NCBI GenBank assembly: GCA_029224185.1
Contig: JANZKI010000034.1
Span: 186,001-250,000 of the forward strand
From: Karalla daura
Taxonomy: Eukaryota > Chordata > Actinopteri > Chaetodontiformes > Leiognathidae
Direction of reading: 5' to 3'
DNA: 64,000 nucleotides
The notes beneath the pieces are model-generated. The model worked only from the letters and a program-made list of their open reading frames with translations, did not search any database and had not been told where the DNA came from. Position numbers and translations under genes: made by a program. Within the stretch, counting starts at the first letter, position 1; every line of letters starts with the position of its first letter. Positions 10,901 to 24,010 of this stretch are shown one piece after another.

Positions 10901-13900
10901 TCACAAGGCGCACGGGTTTATGGCCTGCCCCGCATGAGAGAGCAAAAATGTTCCTACAAAACTGGAAAAAAGAATTTGTCTGCTGCTTAGGGTGAGGCTG
11001 GGAGCAGCGTGAAAAGAGCGAAACGAGAGCTGATTTTTAAGCGATCCCGCATGTCGGCCCTGTGCAAAGAAGAGATTGGACATGCCCAATGCTGACGAGG
11101 CCCTTTCAAACTCTGGGAGTCTCCCAGGGCCTGTGCCATCTGCTGGGGTGCATTGAAGCTGGACGCCTCATCACTTTGTATTACCATGTCAGCAGAGGAG
11201 ACAATGGAGCAGGTACCTGAGCACATGGTCGTCGAGAAGAGGTTCTGCTGAAAAACCATACAATCTATCAGCGTGCAACTCGCTACACAAACACACCACA
11301 AGATTCTTCAATTTTTGAAATGAAAATGAAGTTTCAAAGCCAAAGTATGGCAACGTTACGAATGTTTGTTTGTGGAGTTCTGTTTTTCCCATTCATTCTT
11401 ATGGGAAAGAGCCTAATTGGCCAAGTGATAAACATTTGGCTCTATGGAGACTGCGCTTTCACCTATCTGGAATATGAGCTCACTGTCACGCCGTAGGGGA
11501 CAGTCTCCAGAACGCCCTGACACGAATTGATGTGTGTAGTATGAGAACTGTGGCCACAGTCGCGAGGAGCAGTGTAATGTTTAACATTGATGGCAGTGGT
11601 GGGACAATGAATGGGGGCTTATGGAAAGAAAAGGCTGCACTGGGCCTACGATGAGGCTCGTCGTTTAAATTTCACAAGGCGCACGGGTTTATGGCCTGCC
11701 CCGCATGAGAGAGCAAAAATGTTCCTACAAAACTGGAAAAAAGAATTTGTCTGCTGCTTAGGGTGAGGCTGGGAGTAGCGTGAAAAGAGCGAAACGAGAG
11801 CTGATTTTTAAGCGATCCCGCATGTCGGCCCTGTGCAAAGAAGAGATTGGACATGCCCAATGCTGACGGGGCCCTTTTAAACTCTGGGGGTCTCCCAGGG
11901 CCTGTGCCATCTGCTGGGGTGCATTGAAGCTGGACGCCTCATCACTTTGTATTACCATGTAAGCAGAGGAGACAATGGAGCAGGTACCTGAGCACATGGT
12001 CGTCGAGAAGAGGTTCTGCTGAAAAACCATACAACCTATCAGCGTGCAACTCGCTACACAAACACACCACAAGATTCTTCAATTTTTGAAATGAAAATGA
12101 AGTTTCAAAGTCAAAGTATGGCAACGTTGCGAATGTTTGTTTGTGGAGTTCTGTTTTTCCCATTCATTCTTGTGGGAAAAAGCCAAATTGGCCAAGTGAT
12201 AAACATTTGGCTCTATGGAGACAATGTTTTCACCAATCTGGAATACGAGCTCACTGTCACGCCGTAGGGGAGAGTCTCCAGAATGCTCTGACACGATTTG
12301 GTGTGTGTACTATGAGAACTGTGGCCACAGTCGCGAGGAGAAGTGTAACGTTTAACATTGATGGCAGTGGTGGGACAATGAATGGGGGCTTATGGAGAAA
12401 AAAGGCTGCACTGGGCCATACGATGAGGCTCCTCGTTTAAATTTCACAAGGTGCACGGGTTTCTGGCCTGCCCCGCATGAGAGAGCACCAATGTTCCTAC
12501 AAAACTGGAAAAAAAGAATTTGTCTGCTGCTTAGGGTGTGGCTGGCAGCAGCGTGAAAAGAGCGAAACGAGAGCTGATTTTAAAGCGATCCCGCATGTCG
12601 GCCCGGTGCTATGAAGAGATTGGACATGCCCAATGCTGAGGGGGCCCTTTTCCACTCTGCGAGTCTCCCAGGGCCTGTGCCATCTGCTGGGGTGCATTGA
12701 AGCTGGACGCCTCATCACTTTGTATGACCATGTGAGCAGAGGAGACATTGGAGCAGGTACCTGAGCACATGGTTGTCGAGAAATGGTGCTGCTGAAAAAC
12801 CATACAACCTATCAGCGTGCAACTCGCGACCAAACACACCACAAGATTCTTCAATTTCTGAAATGAAAATGAAGTTTCAAAGTCAAAGTATGGCAACGTT
12901 GCGAATGTTTGTTTGTGGAGTTCTTTTTTTCCCATTCATTCTTATGGGAAAAAGCCAAAATGGCGAAGTGATAAACATTTGGCTCTATGGAGACTGCGCT
13001 TTCACCAATCTGGAATACGGGCTAACTGTCACGCCGTAGGGGATAGTTTCCAGAACACCATGACGCGATTTGGTGTGTGTACCATGAAAACTGTGACCAG
13101 AGTCGCGAGGAGAAGTGTAACGTTTAACATTGATGTCAGCTGTTGGAAATTGAATGGGGGCTTCAGGAGGGAAAAGGCTGCACTGGGCCTACGATGATGC
13201 TCGTCGTTTAAATTTCACAAGGCGCACGGGTTTATGGCCTGCCCCGCATGAGAGAGCACCATTGTTCCTACAAAACTGGAAAAAATAATTGGTCTGCTGC
13301 TTAGGGTGTGGCTGGGAGCAGCGTGAAAAGAGTGAAACGAGAGCTGATTTTTTGAGCGATCCCGCATGTCGGCCCGGTGCTATGAAGAGATTGGACATGC
13401 CCAATGCTGAGGGGGCCCTTTCCCACTCTGCGAGTCTCCCAGGGCCTGTGCCATCTGCTGGGGTGCATTTAAGCTGGACGCCTCATCACTTTGTATGACC
13501 ATGTGAGCAGAGGAGACAATGGAGCAGGTACCTGAGCACATGGTTGTCGAGAAATGGTGCTGCTGAAAAACCATACAACCTATCAGCGTGCAACTCGCTA
13601 CACAAACACACCACAAGATTCTTCAATTTTTGAAATGAAAATGAAGTTTCAAAGTCAAAGTATGGCAACGTTGCGAATGTTTGTTTGTGGAGTTCTGTTT
13701 TTCCCATTCATTCTTGTGGGAAAAAGCCAAATTGGCCAAATGATAAACATTTGGCTCTATGGAGACAATGTTTTCACCAATCTGGAATACGAGCTCACTG
13801 TCACGCCGTAGGGGATAGTCTCCAGAATGCCCTGACACGATTTGGTGTGTGTACTATGAGAACTGTGGCCACAGTCGCGAGGAGAAGTGTAACGTTTAAC

Positions 13901-15529
13901 ATTGATGGCAGTGGTGGGACAATGAATGGGGGCTTATGGAGAAAAAAGGCTGCACTGGGCCATACGATGAGGCTCCTCGTTTAAATTTCACAAGGTGCAC
14001 GGGTTTCTGGCCTGCCCCGCATGAGAGAGCAAAAATGTTCCTACAAAACTGGAAAAAAGAATTTGTCTGCTGCTTAGGGTGAGGCTGGGAGCAGCGTGAA
14101 AAGAGCGAAACGAGAGCTGATTTTTAAGCGATCCCGCATGTCGGCCCTGTGCAAAGAAGAGATTGGACATGCCCAATGCTGACGGGGCCCTTTCAAACTC
14201 TGGGAGTCTCCCAGGGCCTGTGCCATCTGCTGGGGTGCATTGAAGCTGGACGCCTCATCACTTTGTATTACCATGTCAGCAGAGGAGACAATGGAGCAGG
14301 TACCTGAGCACATGGTCGTCGAGAAGAGGTTCTGCTGAAAAACCATACAATCTATCAGCGTGCAACTCGCGACACAAACACACCACAAGATTCTTCAATT
14401 TTTGAAATGAAAATGAAGTTTCAAAGCCAAAGTATGGCAACGTTACGAATGTTTGTTTGTGGAGTTCTGTTTTTCCCATTCATTCTTATGGGAAAGAGCC
14501 AAATTGGCCAAGTGATAAACATTTGGCTCTATGGAGACTGCGCTTTCACCAATCTGGAGCATGAGCTCACTGTCAAGCCGTAGGGGACAGTCTCCAGAAT
14601 GCCCTGACACGATTTGGTGTGTGTAGTATGAGAACTGTGGCCACAGTCGCGAGGAGTAGTGTAACGTTTAACATTGATGGCAGTGGTGGGACAATGAATG
14701 GGGGCTTATGGAGATAAAAGGCTGCACTGGGCCTACGATGAGGCTCGTCGTTTAAATTTCACAAGGCGCACGGGTTTATGGCCTGCCCCGCATGAGAGAG
14801 CACCAATGTTCCTACAAAACTGGAAAAAAGAATTTGTCTGCTGCTCAGGGTGTGGCTGGGAGCAGCGTGAAAAGAGCGAAACGAGAGCTGATTTTTAAGC
14901 GATCCCGCATGTCGGCCCTGTGCAAAGAAGAGATTGGACATGCCCAATGCTGACGGGGCCCTTTCAAACTCTGGGAGTCTCCCAGGGCCTGTGCCATCTG
15001 CTGGGGTGCATTGAAGCTGGACGCCTCATCACTTTGTATTACCATGTCAGCGGAGGAGACAATGGAGCAGGTACCTGAGCACATGGTCGTCGAGAAGAGG
15101 TTCTGCTGAAAAACCATACAATCTATCAGCGTGCAACTCGCTACACAAACACACCACAAGATTCTTCAATTTTTGAAATGAAAATGAAGTTTCAAAGCCA
15201 AAGTATGGCAACGTTACGAATGTTTGTTTGTGGAGTTCTGTTTTTCCCATTCATTCTTATGGGAAAGAGCCTAATTGGCCAAGTGATCAACATTTGGCTC
15301 TATGGAGACTGCGCTTTCACCTATCTGGAATATGAGCTCACTGTCACGCCGTAGGGGACAGTCTCCAGAACGCCCTGACACGACTTGATGTGTGTAGTAT
15401 GAGAACTGTCGCCACAGTCGCGAGGAGCAGTGTAATGTTTAACATTGATGGCAGTGGTGGGACAATGAATGGGGGCTTATGGAAAGAAAAGGCTGCACTG
15501 GGCCTACGATGAGGCTCGTCGTTTAAATT
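10901..15529 (+). repeat. Higher-order repeat unit, copy 3 (a-f only, g replaced)
   Basis: Monomers a-f start at 10901, 11672, 12444, 13215, 13988 and 14759. The next monomer (15530) agrees with g only until about 15633, where GGGAGTAGCG marks a b-like sequence. A private substitution is CAGCGGAGGAG (about 15052). By eye this copy is very close to copy 2, so the unit was duplicated recently. Confidence 0.92.
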
Positions 15530-16300
15530 TCACAAGGCGCACGGGTTTATGGCCTGCCCCGCATGAGAGAGCAAAAATGTTCCTACAAAACTGGAAAAAA
15601 GAATTTGTCTGCTGCTTAGGGTGAGGCTGGGAGTAGCGTGAAAAGAGCGAAACGAGAGCTGATTTTTAAGCGATCCCGCATGTCGGCCCTGTGCAAAGAA
15701 GAGATTGGACATGCCCAATGCTGACGGGGCCCTTTTAAACTCTGGGAGTCTCCCAGGGCCTGTGCCATCTGCTGGGGTGCATTGAAGCTGGACGCCTCAT
15801 CACTTTGTATTACCATGTAAGCAGAGGAGACAATGGAGCAGGTACCTGAGCACATGGTCATCGAGAAGAGGTTCTGCTGAAAAACCATACAACCTATCAG
15901 CGTGCAACTCGCTACACAAACACACCACAAGATTCTTCAATTTTTGAAATGAAAATGAAGTTTCAAAGTCAAAGTATGGCAACGTTGCGAATGTTTGTTT
16001 GTGGAGTTCTGTTTTTCCCATTCATTCTTGTGGGAAAAAGCCAAATTGGCCAAGTGATAAACATTTGGCTCTATGGAGACAACGTTTTCACCAATCTGGA
16101 ATACGAGCTCACTGTCACGCCGTAGGGGAGAGTCTCCAGAATGCCCTGACACGATTTGGTGTGTGTACTATGAAAACTGTGGCCACAGTCGCGAGGAGAA
16201 GTGTAACGTTTAACATTGATGTCAGCTGTTGGAAATTGAATGGGGGCTTCAGGAGGGAAAAGGCTGCACTGGGCCTACGATGATGCTCGTCGTTTAAATT
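15530..16300 (+). repeat. Fusion monomer: b-like body joined to class II 3' end
   Basis: It starts as class I, carries b markers (GGGAGTAGCG at about 15631, CTTTTAAACTC, ATGTAAGCAGAGG, ACAACCTATC) and a private GGTCATCGAG (15860). It then ends with the c-type 3' end, GATGTCAGCTGTTGG and CTTCAGGAGGG (about 16220-16258). The switch lies after the AACGTTTTCACC tail, near the ACTATGAAAACTG hybrid at about 16166. In effect a b-c-d series has lost the body of c. The 3' part recurs at 55985-56392. Confidence 0.85.
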
Positions 16301-19300
16301 TCACAAGGCGCACGGGTTTATGGCCTGCCCCGCATGAGAGATTACCATTGTTCCTACAAAACTGGAAAAAATAATTTGTCTGCTGCTTAGGGTGTGGCTG
16401 GGAGCAGCGTGAAAAGAGTGAAACGAGAGCTGATTTTTAAGCGATCCCGCATGTCGGCCCGGTGCTATGAAGAGATTGGACATGCCCAATGCTGAGGGGG
16501 CCCTTTCCCACTCTGCGAGTCTCCCAGGGCCTGTGCCATCTGCTGGGGTGCATTGAAGCTGGACGCCTCATCACTTTGTATGACCATGTCAGCAGAGGAG
16601 ACAATGGAGCAGGTACTTGAGCACATGGTCGTCGAGAAGAGGTTCTGCTGAAAAACCATACAATCTATCAGCGTGCAACTCGCTACACAAACACACCACA
16701 AGATTCTTCAATTTTTGAAATGAAAATGAAGTTTCAAAGCCAAAGTATGGCAACGTTACGAATGTTTGTTTGTGGAGTTCTGTTTTTCCCATTCATTCTT
16801 ATGGGAAAGAGCCAAATTGGCCAAGTGATAAACATTTGGCTCTATGGAGACAACGCCTTCCCAAATCTGGATTATGATCTAACTGTCAAGCCGTAGGGGA
16901 GAGTTTCCAGTACGTCCTGACACGATTTGGTGTGTGCAGTATGAGAACTGTGGCCACAGTCGCGAGGAGTAGTGTAACGTTTAACATTGATGGCAGTGGT
17001 GGGACAATGAATGGGGGCTTATGGAGAGAAAAGGCTGCACTGGGCCTACGATGAGGCACGTCGTTTAAATTTCAGAAGGCGCACGGGTTAATGGCCTGCC
17101 CCGCATGAGAGAGCACCAATGTTCCTACAAAACTGGAAAAAAGAATTTGTCTGCTGCTTAGGGTGAGGCTGGGAGCAGCGTGAAAAGAGCGAAACGAGAG
17201 CTGATTTTTAAGCGATCCCGCATGTCGGCCCTGTGCTAAGAAGAGATTGGACATGCCCAATGCTGAGGGGGCCCTTTCAAACTCTGGGAGTCTCCCAGGG
17301 CCTGTGCCATCTGCTGGGGTGCATTGAAGCTGGACGCCTCATCACTTTGTATTACCATGTCAGCAGAGGAGACAATGGAGCAGGTACCTGAGCACATGGT
17401 CGTCGAGAAGAGGTTCTGCTGAAAAACCATACAATCTATCAGCGTGCAACCCGCTACACAAACACACCACAAGATTCTTCAATTTTTGAAATGAAAATGA
17501 AGTTTCAAAGTCAAAGTATGGCAACGTTGCGAATGTTTGTTTGTGGAGTTCTGTTTTTCCCATTCATTCTTATGGGAACAAGCCAAATTGGCCAAGTGAT
17601 AAACATTTGGCTCTATGGAGACAACGCTTTCACCAATCTGGAGCATGAGCTAACTGTCAAGCCGTAGGGGACAGTCTCCAGAATGCCCTGACACGATTTG
17701 GTGTGTGTAGTATGAGAACTGTGGCCACAGTCGCGAGGAGTAGTGTAACGTTTAACATTGATGGCAGTGGTGGGACAATGAATGGGGGCTTATGGAGATA
17801 AAAGGCTGCACTGGGCCAACGATGAGGCTCGTCGTTTAAATTTCACAAGGTGCACGGGTTTATGGCCTGCCCCGCATGAGAGAGCAAAAATGTTCCTACA
17901 AAACTGGAAAAAATAATTTGTGTACTGCTTAGGGTGTGGCTGGGAGCAGCGTGAAAAGAGCGAAACGAGAGCTGATTTTTAAGCGATCCCGCATGTCGGC
18001 CCTGTGCTAAGAAGAGATTGGACATGCCCAATGCTGAGGGGGCCCTTTCAAACTCTGGGAGTCTCCCAGGGCCTGTGCCATCTGCTGGGGTGCATTGAAG
18101 CTGGACGCCTCATCACTTTGTATTACCATGTCAGCAGAGGAGACAATGGAGCAGGTACCTGAGCACATGGTCGTCGAGAAGAGGTTCTGCTGAAAAACCA
18201 TACAATCTATCAGCGTGCAACTCGCTACACAAACACACCACAAGATTCTTCAATTTTTGAAATGAAAATGAAGTTTCAAAGCCAAAGTATGGCAACGTTA
18301 CGAATGTTTGTTTGTGGAGTTCTGTTTTTCCCATTCATTCTTATGGGAAAGAGCCTAATTGGCCAAGTGATAAACATTTGGCTCTATGGAGACTGCGCTT
18401 TCACCTATCTGGAATATGAGCTCACTGTCACGCCGTAGGGGACAGTCTCCAGAACGCCCTGACACGACTTGATGTGTGTAGTATGAGAACTGTGGCCACA
18501 GTCGCGAGGAGCAGTGTAATGTTTAACATTGATGGCAGTGGTGGGACAATGAATGGGGGCTTATGGAAAGAAAAGGCTGCACTGGGCCTACGATGAGGCT
18601 CGTCGTTTAAATTTCACAAGGCGCACGGGTTTATGGCCTGCCCCGCATGAGAGAGCAAAAATGTTCCTACAAAACTGGAAAAAAGAATTTGTCTGCTGCT
18701 TAGGGTGAGGCTGGGAGCAGCGTGAAAAGAGCGAAACGAGAGCTGATTTTTAAGCGATCCCGCATGTCGGCCCTGTGCAAAGAAGAGATTGGACATGCCC
18801 AATGCTGACGGGGCCCTTTCAAACTCTGGGAGTCTCCCAGGGCCTGTGCCATCTGCTGGGGTGCATTGAAGCTGGACGCCTCATCACTTTGTATTACCAT
18901 GTCAGCAGAGGAGACAATGGAGCAGGTACCTGAGCACATGGTCGTCGAGAAGAGGTTCTGCTGAAAAACCATACAATCTATCAGCGTGCAACTCGCTACA
19001 CAAACACACCACAAGATTCTTCAATTTTTGAAATGAAAATGAAGTTTCAAAGCCAAAGTATGGCAACGTTACGAATGTTTGTTTGTGGAGTTCTGTTTTT
19101 CCCATTCATTCTTATGGGAAAGAGCCAAATTGGCCAAGTGATAAACATTTGGCTCTATGGAGACAACGCCTTCCCAAATCTGGATTATGATCTAACTGTC
19201 AAGCCGTAGGGGAGAGTTTCCAGTACGTCCTGACACGATTTGGTGTGTGTAGTATCAGAACTGTGGCCACAGTCGCGAGGAGTAGTGTAACGTTTAACAT

Positions 19301-19384
19301 TGATGGCAGTGGTGGGACAATGAATGGGGGCTTATGGAGAGAAAAGGCTGCACTGGGCCTACGATGAGGCTCGTCGTTTAAATT
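16301..19384 (+). repeat. Four mixed monomers (starts 16301, 17072, 17843, 18614)
   Basis: 16301 has a d-like start with the rare GAGATTACCATTG and GGTACTTGAGC (KpnI lost), then a class I middle and an N-type tail (AACGCCTTCCCAAATC). 17072 has TTTCAGAAGG, GGGTTAATGG and GGAACAAGCC. 17843 has TTGTGTACTGC. 18614 ends with an N-type tail and GTATCAGAAC. Every one of these rare variants reappears 40092 bp downstream. Confidence 0.9.
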
Positions 19385-20154
19385 TCACAAGGCGCACGGG
19401 TTTATGGCCTGCCCCGCATGAGAGAGCACCAATGTTCCTACAAAACTGGAAAAAAGAATTTGTCTGCTGCTCAGGGTGTGGCTGGGAGCAGCGTGAAAAG
19501 AGCGAAATGAGAGCTGATTTTTAAGCGATCCCGCATGTCGGCCCTGTGCAAAGAAGAGATTGGACATGCCCAATGCTGACGGGGCCCTTTCAAACTCTGG
19601 GAGTCTCCCAGGGCCTGTGCCATCTGCTGGGGTGCATTGAAGCTGGACGCCTCATCACTTTGTATTACCATGTCAGCAGAGGAGACAATGGAGCAGGTAC
19701 CTGAGCACATGGTCGTCGAGAAGAGGTTCTGCTGAAAAACCATACAATCTATCAGCGTGCAACTCGCTACACAAACACACCACAAGATTCTTCAATTTTT
19801 GAAATGAAAATGAAGTTTCAAAGCCAAAGTATGGCAACGTTACGAATGTTTGTTTGTGGAGTTCTGTTTTTCCCATTCATTCTTATGGGAAAGAGCCTAA
19901 TTGGCCAAGTGATAAACATTTGGCTCTATGGAGACTGCGCTTTCACCTATCTGGAATATGAGCTCACTGTCACGCCGTAGGGGACAGTCTCCAGAACGCC
20001 CTGACACGACTTGATGTGTGTAGTATGAGAACTGTGACACAATCGCGAGGAGCAGTGTAATGTTTAACATTGATGGCAGTGGTGGGACAATGAATGGGGG
20101 CTTATGGAAAGAAAAGGCTGCACTGGGCCTACGATGAGGCTCGTCGTTTAAATT
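19385..20154 (+). repeat. 770-bp monomer with collapsed dyad (founder-type variant)
   Basis: The sequence ACTGTGACACAATCGCG (about 20031-20047) replaces ACTGTGGCCACAGTCGCG, a 1-bp shortening that destroys the 14-bp palindrome. GAAATGAGAGC (about 19505) marks the monomer. The collapsed site recurs in monomers starting at 27864, 28634, 48681, 59477 and 60247. The GAAATGAG mark recurs only at 48681 and 59477. Confidence 0.9.
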
Positions 20155-23100
20155 TCACAAGGCGCACGGGTTTATGGCCTGCCCCGCATGAGAGAGCAAA
20201 AATGTTCCTACAAAACTGGAAAAAAGAATTTGTCTGCTGCTTAGGGTGAGGCTGGGAGCAGCGTGAAAAGAGCGAAACGAGAGCTGATTTTTAAGCGATC
20301 CCGCATGTCGGCCCTGTGCAAAGAAGAGATTGGACATGCCCAATGCTGACGGTGCCCTTTCAAACTCTGGGAGTCTCCCAGGGCCTGTGCCATCTGCTGG
20401 GGTGCATTGAAGCTGGACGCCTCATCACTTTGTATGACCATGTCAGCAGAGGAGACAATGGAGCAGGTACCTGAGCACATGGTCGTCGAGAAGAGGTTCT
20501 GCTGAAAAACCATACAATCTATCAGCGTGCAACTCGCTACACAAACACACCACAAGATTCTTCAATTTTTGAAATGAAAATGAAGTTTCAAAGTCAAAGT
20601 ATGGCAACGTTACGAATGTTTGTTTGTGGAGTTCTGTTTTTCCCATTCATTCTTATGGGAAAGAGCCAAATTGGCCAAGTGATAAACATTTGGCTCTATG
20701 GAGACAACGCTTTCACCAATCTGGAGCATGAGCTAACTGTCAAGCCGTAGGGGACAGTCTCCAGAATGCCCTGACACGAATTGGTGTGTGTAGTATGAGA
20801 ACTGTGGCCACAGTCGCGAGGAGTAGTGTAACGTTTAACATTGATGGCAGTGGTGGGACAATGAATGGGGGCTTATGGAGATAAAAGGCTGCACTGGGCC
20901 TACGATGAGGCTCGTCGTTTAAATTTCACAAGGCGCACGGGTTTATGGCCTGCCCCGCATGAGAGAGCACCAATGTTCCTACAAAACTGGAAAAAAGAAT
21001 TTGTCTGCTGCTCAGGGTGTGGCTGGGAGCAGCGTGAAAAGAGCGAAACGAGAGCTGATTTTTAAGCGATCCCGCATGTCGGCCCTGTGCAAAGAAGAGA
21101 TTGGACATGCCCAATGCTGACGGGGCCCTTTCAAACTCTGGGAGTCTCCCAGGGCCTGTGCCATCTGCTGGGGTGCATTGAAGCTGGACGCCTCATCACT
21201 TTGTATTACCATGTCAGCAGAGGAGACAATGGAGCAGGTACCTGAGCACATGGTCGTCGAGAAGAGGTTCTGCTGAAAAACCATACAATCTATCAGCGTG
21301 CAACTCGCGACACAAACACACCACAAGATTCTTCAATTTTTGAAATGAAAATGAAGTTTCAAAGCCAAAGTATGGCAACGTTACGAATGTTTGTTTGTGG
21401 AGTTCTGTTTTTCCCATTCATTCTTATGGGAAAGAGCCTAATTGGCCAAGTGATAAACATTTGGCTCTATGGAGACTGCGCTTTCACCTATCTGGAATAT
21501 GAGCTCACTGTCACGCCGTAGGGGACAGTCTCCAGAACGCCCTGACACGACTTGATGTGTGTAGTATGAGAACTGTGGCCACAGTCGCGAGGAGCAGTGT
21601 AATGTTTAACATTGATGGCAGTGGTGGGACAATGAATGGGGGCTTATGGAAAGAAAAGGCTGCACTGGGCCTATGATGAGGCTCGTCGTTTAAATTTCAC
21701 AAGGCGCACGGGTTTATGGCCTGCCCCGCATGAGAGAGCAAAAATGTTCCTACAAAACTGGAAAAAAGAATTTGTCTGCTGCTTAGGGTGAGGCTGGGAG
21801 CAGCGTGAAAAGAGCGAAACGAGAGCTGATTTTTAAGCGATCCCGCATGTCGGCCCTGTGCAAAGAAGAGATTGGACATGCCCAATGCTGACGGGGCCCT
21901 TTCAAACTCTGGGAGTCTCCCAGGGCCTGTGCCATCTGCTGGGGTGCATTGAAGCTGGACGCCTCATCACTTTGTATTACCATGTCAGCAGAGGAGACAA
22001 TGGAGCAGGTACCTGAGCACATGGTCGTCGAGAAGAGGTTCTGCTGAAAAACCATACAATCTATCACCGTGCAACTCGCTACACAAACACACCACAAGAT
22101 TCTTCAATTTTTGAAATGAAAATGAAGTTTCAAAGCCAAAGTATGGCAACGTTACGAATGTTTGTTTGTGGAGTTCTGTTTTTCCCATTCATTCTTATGG
22201 GAAAGAGCCTAATTGGCCAAGTGATAAACATTTGGCTCTATGGAGACTGCGCTTTCACCTATCTGGAATATGAGCTCACTGTCACGCCGTAGGGGACAGT
22301 CTCCAGAACGCCCTGACACGACTTGATGTGTGTAGTATGAGAACTGTGGCCACAGTCGCGAGGAGCAGTGTAATGTTTAACATTGATGGCAGTGGTGGGA
22401 CAATGAATGGGGGCTTATGGAAAGAAAAGGCTGCACTGGGCCTATGATGAGGCTCGTCGTTTAAATTTCACAAGGCGCACGGGTTTATGGCCTGCCCCGC
22501 ATGAGAGAGCAAAAATGTTCCTACAAAACTGGAAAAAAGAATTTGTCTGCTGCTTAGGGTGAGGCTGGGAGCAGCGTGAAAAGAGCGAAACGAGAGCTGA
22601 TTTTTAAGCGATCCCGCATGTCGGCCCTGTGCAAAGAAGAGATTGGACATGCCCAATGCTGACGGGGCCCTTTCAAACTCTGGGAGTCTCCCAGGGCCTG
22701 TGCCATCTGCTGGGGTGCATTGAAGCTGGACGCCTCATCACTTTGTATTACCATGTCAGCAGAGGAGACAATGGAGCAGGTACCTGAGCACATGGTCGTC
22801 GAGAAGAGGTTCTGCTGAAAAACCATACAATCTATCAGCGTGCAACTCGCTACACAAACACACCACAAGATTCTTCAATTTTTGAAATGAAAATGAAGTT
22901 TCAAAGCCAAAGTATGGCAACGTTACGAATGTTTGTTTGTGGAGTTCTGTTTTTCCCATTCATTCTTATGGGAAAGAGCCTGATTGGCCAAGTGATAAAC
23001 ATTTGGGTCTATGGAGACTGCGCTTTCACCTATCTGGAATATGAGCTCACTGTCACGCCGTAGGGGACAGTCTCCAGAACGCCCTGACACGACTTGATGT

Positions 23101-24010
23101 GTGTAGTATGAGAACTGTGGCCACAGTCGCGAGGAGCAGTGTAATGTTTAACATTGATGGCAGTGGTGGGACAATGAATGGGGGCTTATGGAAAGAAAAG
23201 GCTGCACTGGGCCTACGATGAGGCTCGTCGTTTAAATTTCACAAGGCGCACGGGTTTATGGCCTGCCCCGCATGAGAGAGCAAAAATGTTCCTACAAAAC
23301 TGGAAAAAAGAATTTGTCTGCTGCTTAGGGTGAGGCTGGGAGTAGCGTGAAAAGAGCGAAACGAGAGCTGATTTTTAAGCGATCCCGCATGTCGGCCCTG
23401 TGCAAAGAAGAGATTGGACATGCCCAATGCTGACGGGGCCCTTTCAAACTCTGGGAGTCTCCCAGGGCCTGTGCCATCTGCTGGGGTGCATTGAAGCTGG
23501 ACGCCTCATCACTTTGTATTACCATGTCAGCAGAGGAGACAATGGAGCAGGTACCTGAGCACATGGTCGTCGAGAAGAGGTTCTGCTGAAAAACCATACA
23601 ATCTATCAGCGTGCAACTCGCTACACAAACACACCACAAGATTCTTCAATTTTCGAAATGAAAATGAAGTTTCAAAGCCAAAGGATGGCAACGTTACGAA
23701 TGTTTGTTTGTGGAGTTCTGTTTTTCCCATTCATTCTTATGGGAAAGAGCCTAATTGGCCAAGTGATAAACATTTGGCTCTATGGAGACAACGTTTTCAC
23801 CAATCTGGAATACGAGCTAACTGTCACGCCGTAGGGGAGAGTCTCCAGAATGCCCTGACACGATTTGGTGTGTGTACTATGAGAACTGTGGCCACAGTCG
23901 CGAGGAGAAGTGTAACGTTTAACATTGATGGCAGTGGTGGGACAATGAATGGGGGCTTATGGAGAGAAAAGGCTGCACTGGGCCATACGATGAGGCTCCT
24001 CGTTTAAATT
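20155..24010 (+). repeat. Five class I monomers (starts 20155, 20926, 21697, 22468, 23239)
   Basis: 20155 has CTGACGGTGCCC. Its tail is the H type (AACGCTTTCACC then GGAGCATGAGC). 21697 has the rare CTATCACCGTG (22067). 22468 has the rare ATTTGGGTCTATGG (about 23005). 23239 carries TTTTCGAAATG and AAAGGATGGC, then a V-type tail (AACGTTTTCACC) leading into a class II start. The rare marks of 20155, 21697 and 22468 reappear at 60247-62340 with one monomer fewer. Confidence 0.88.
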
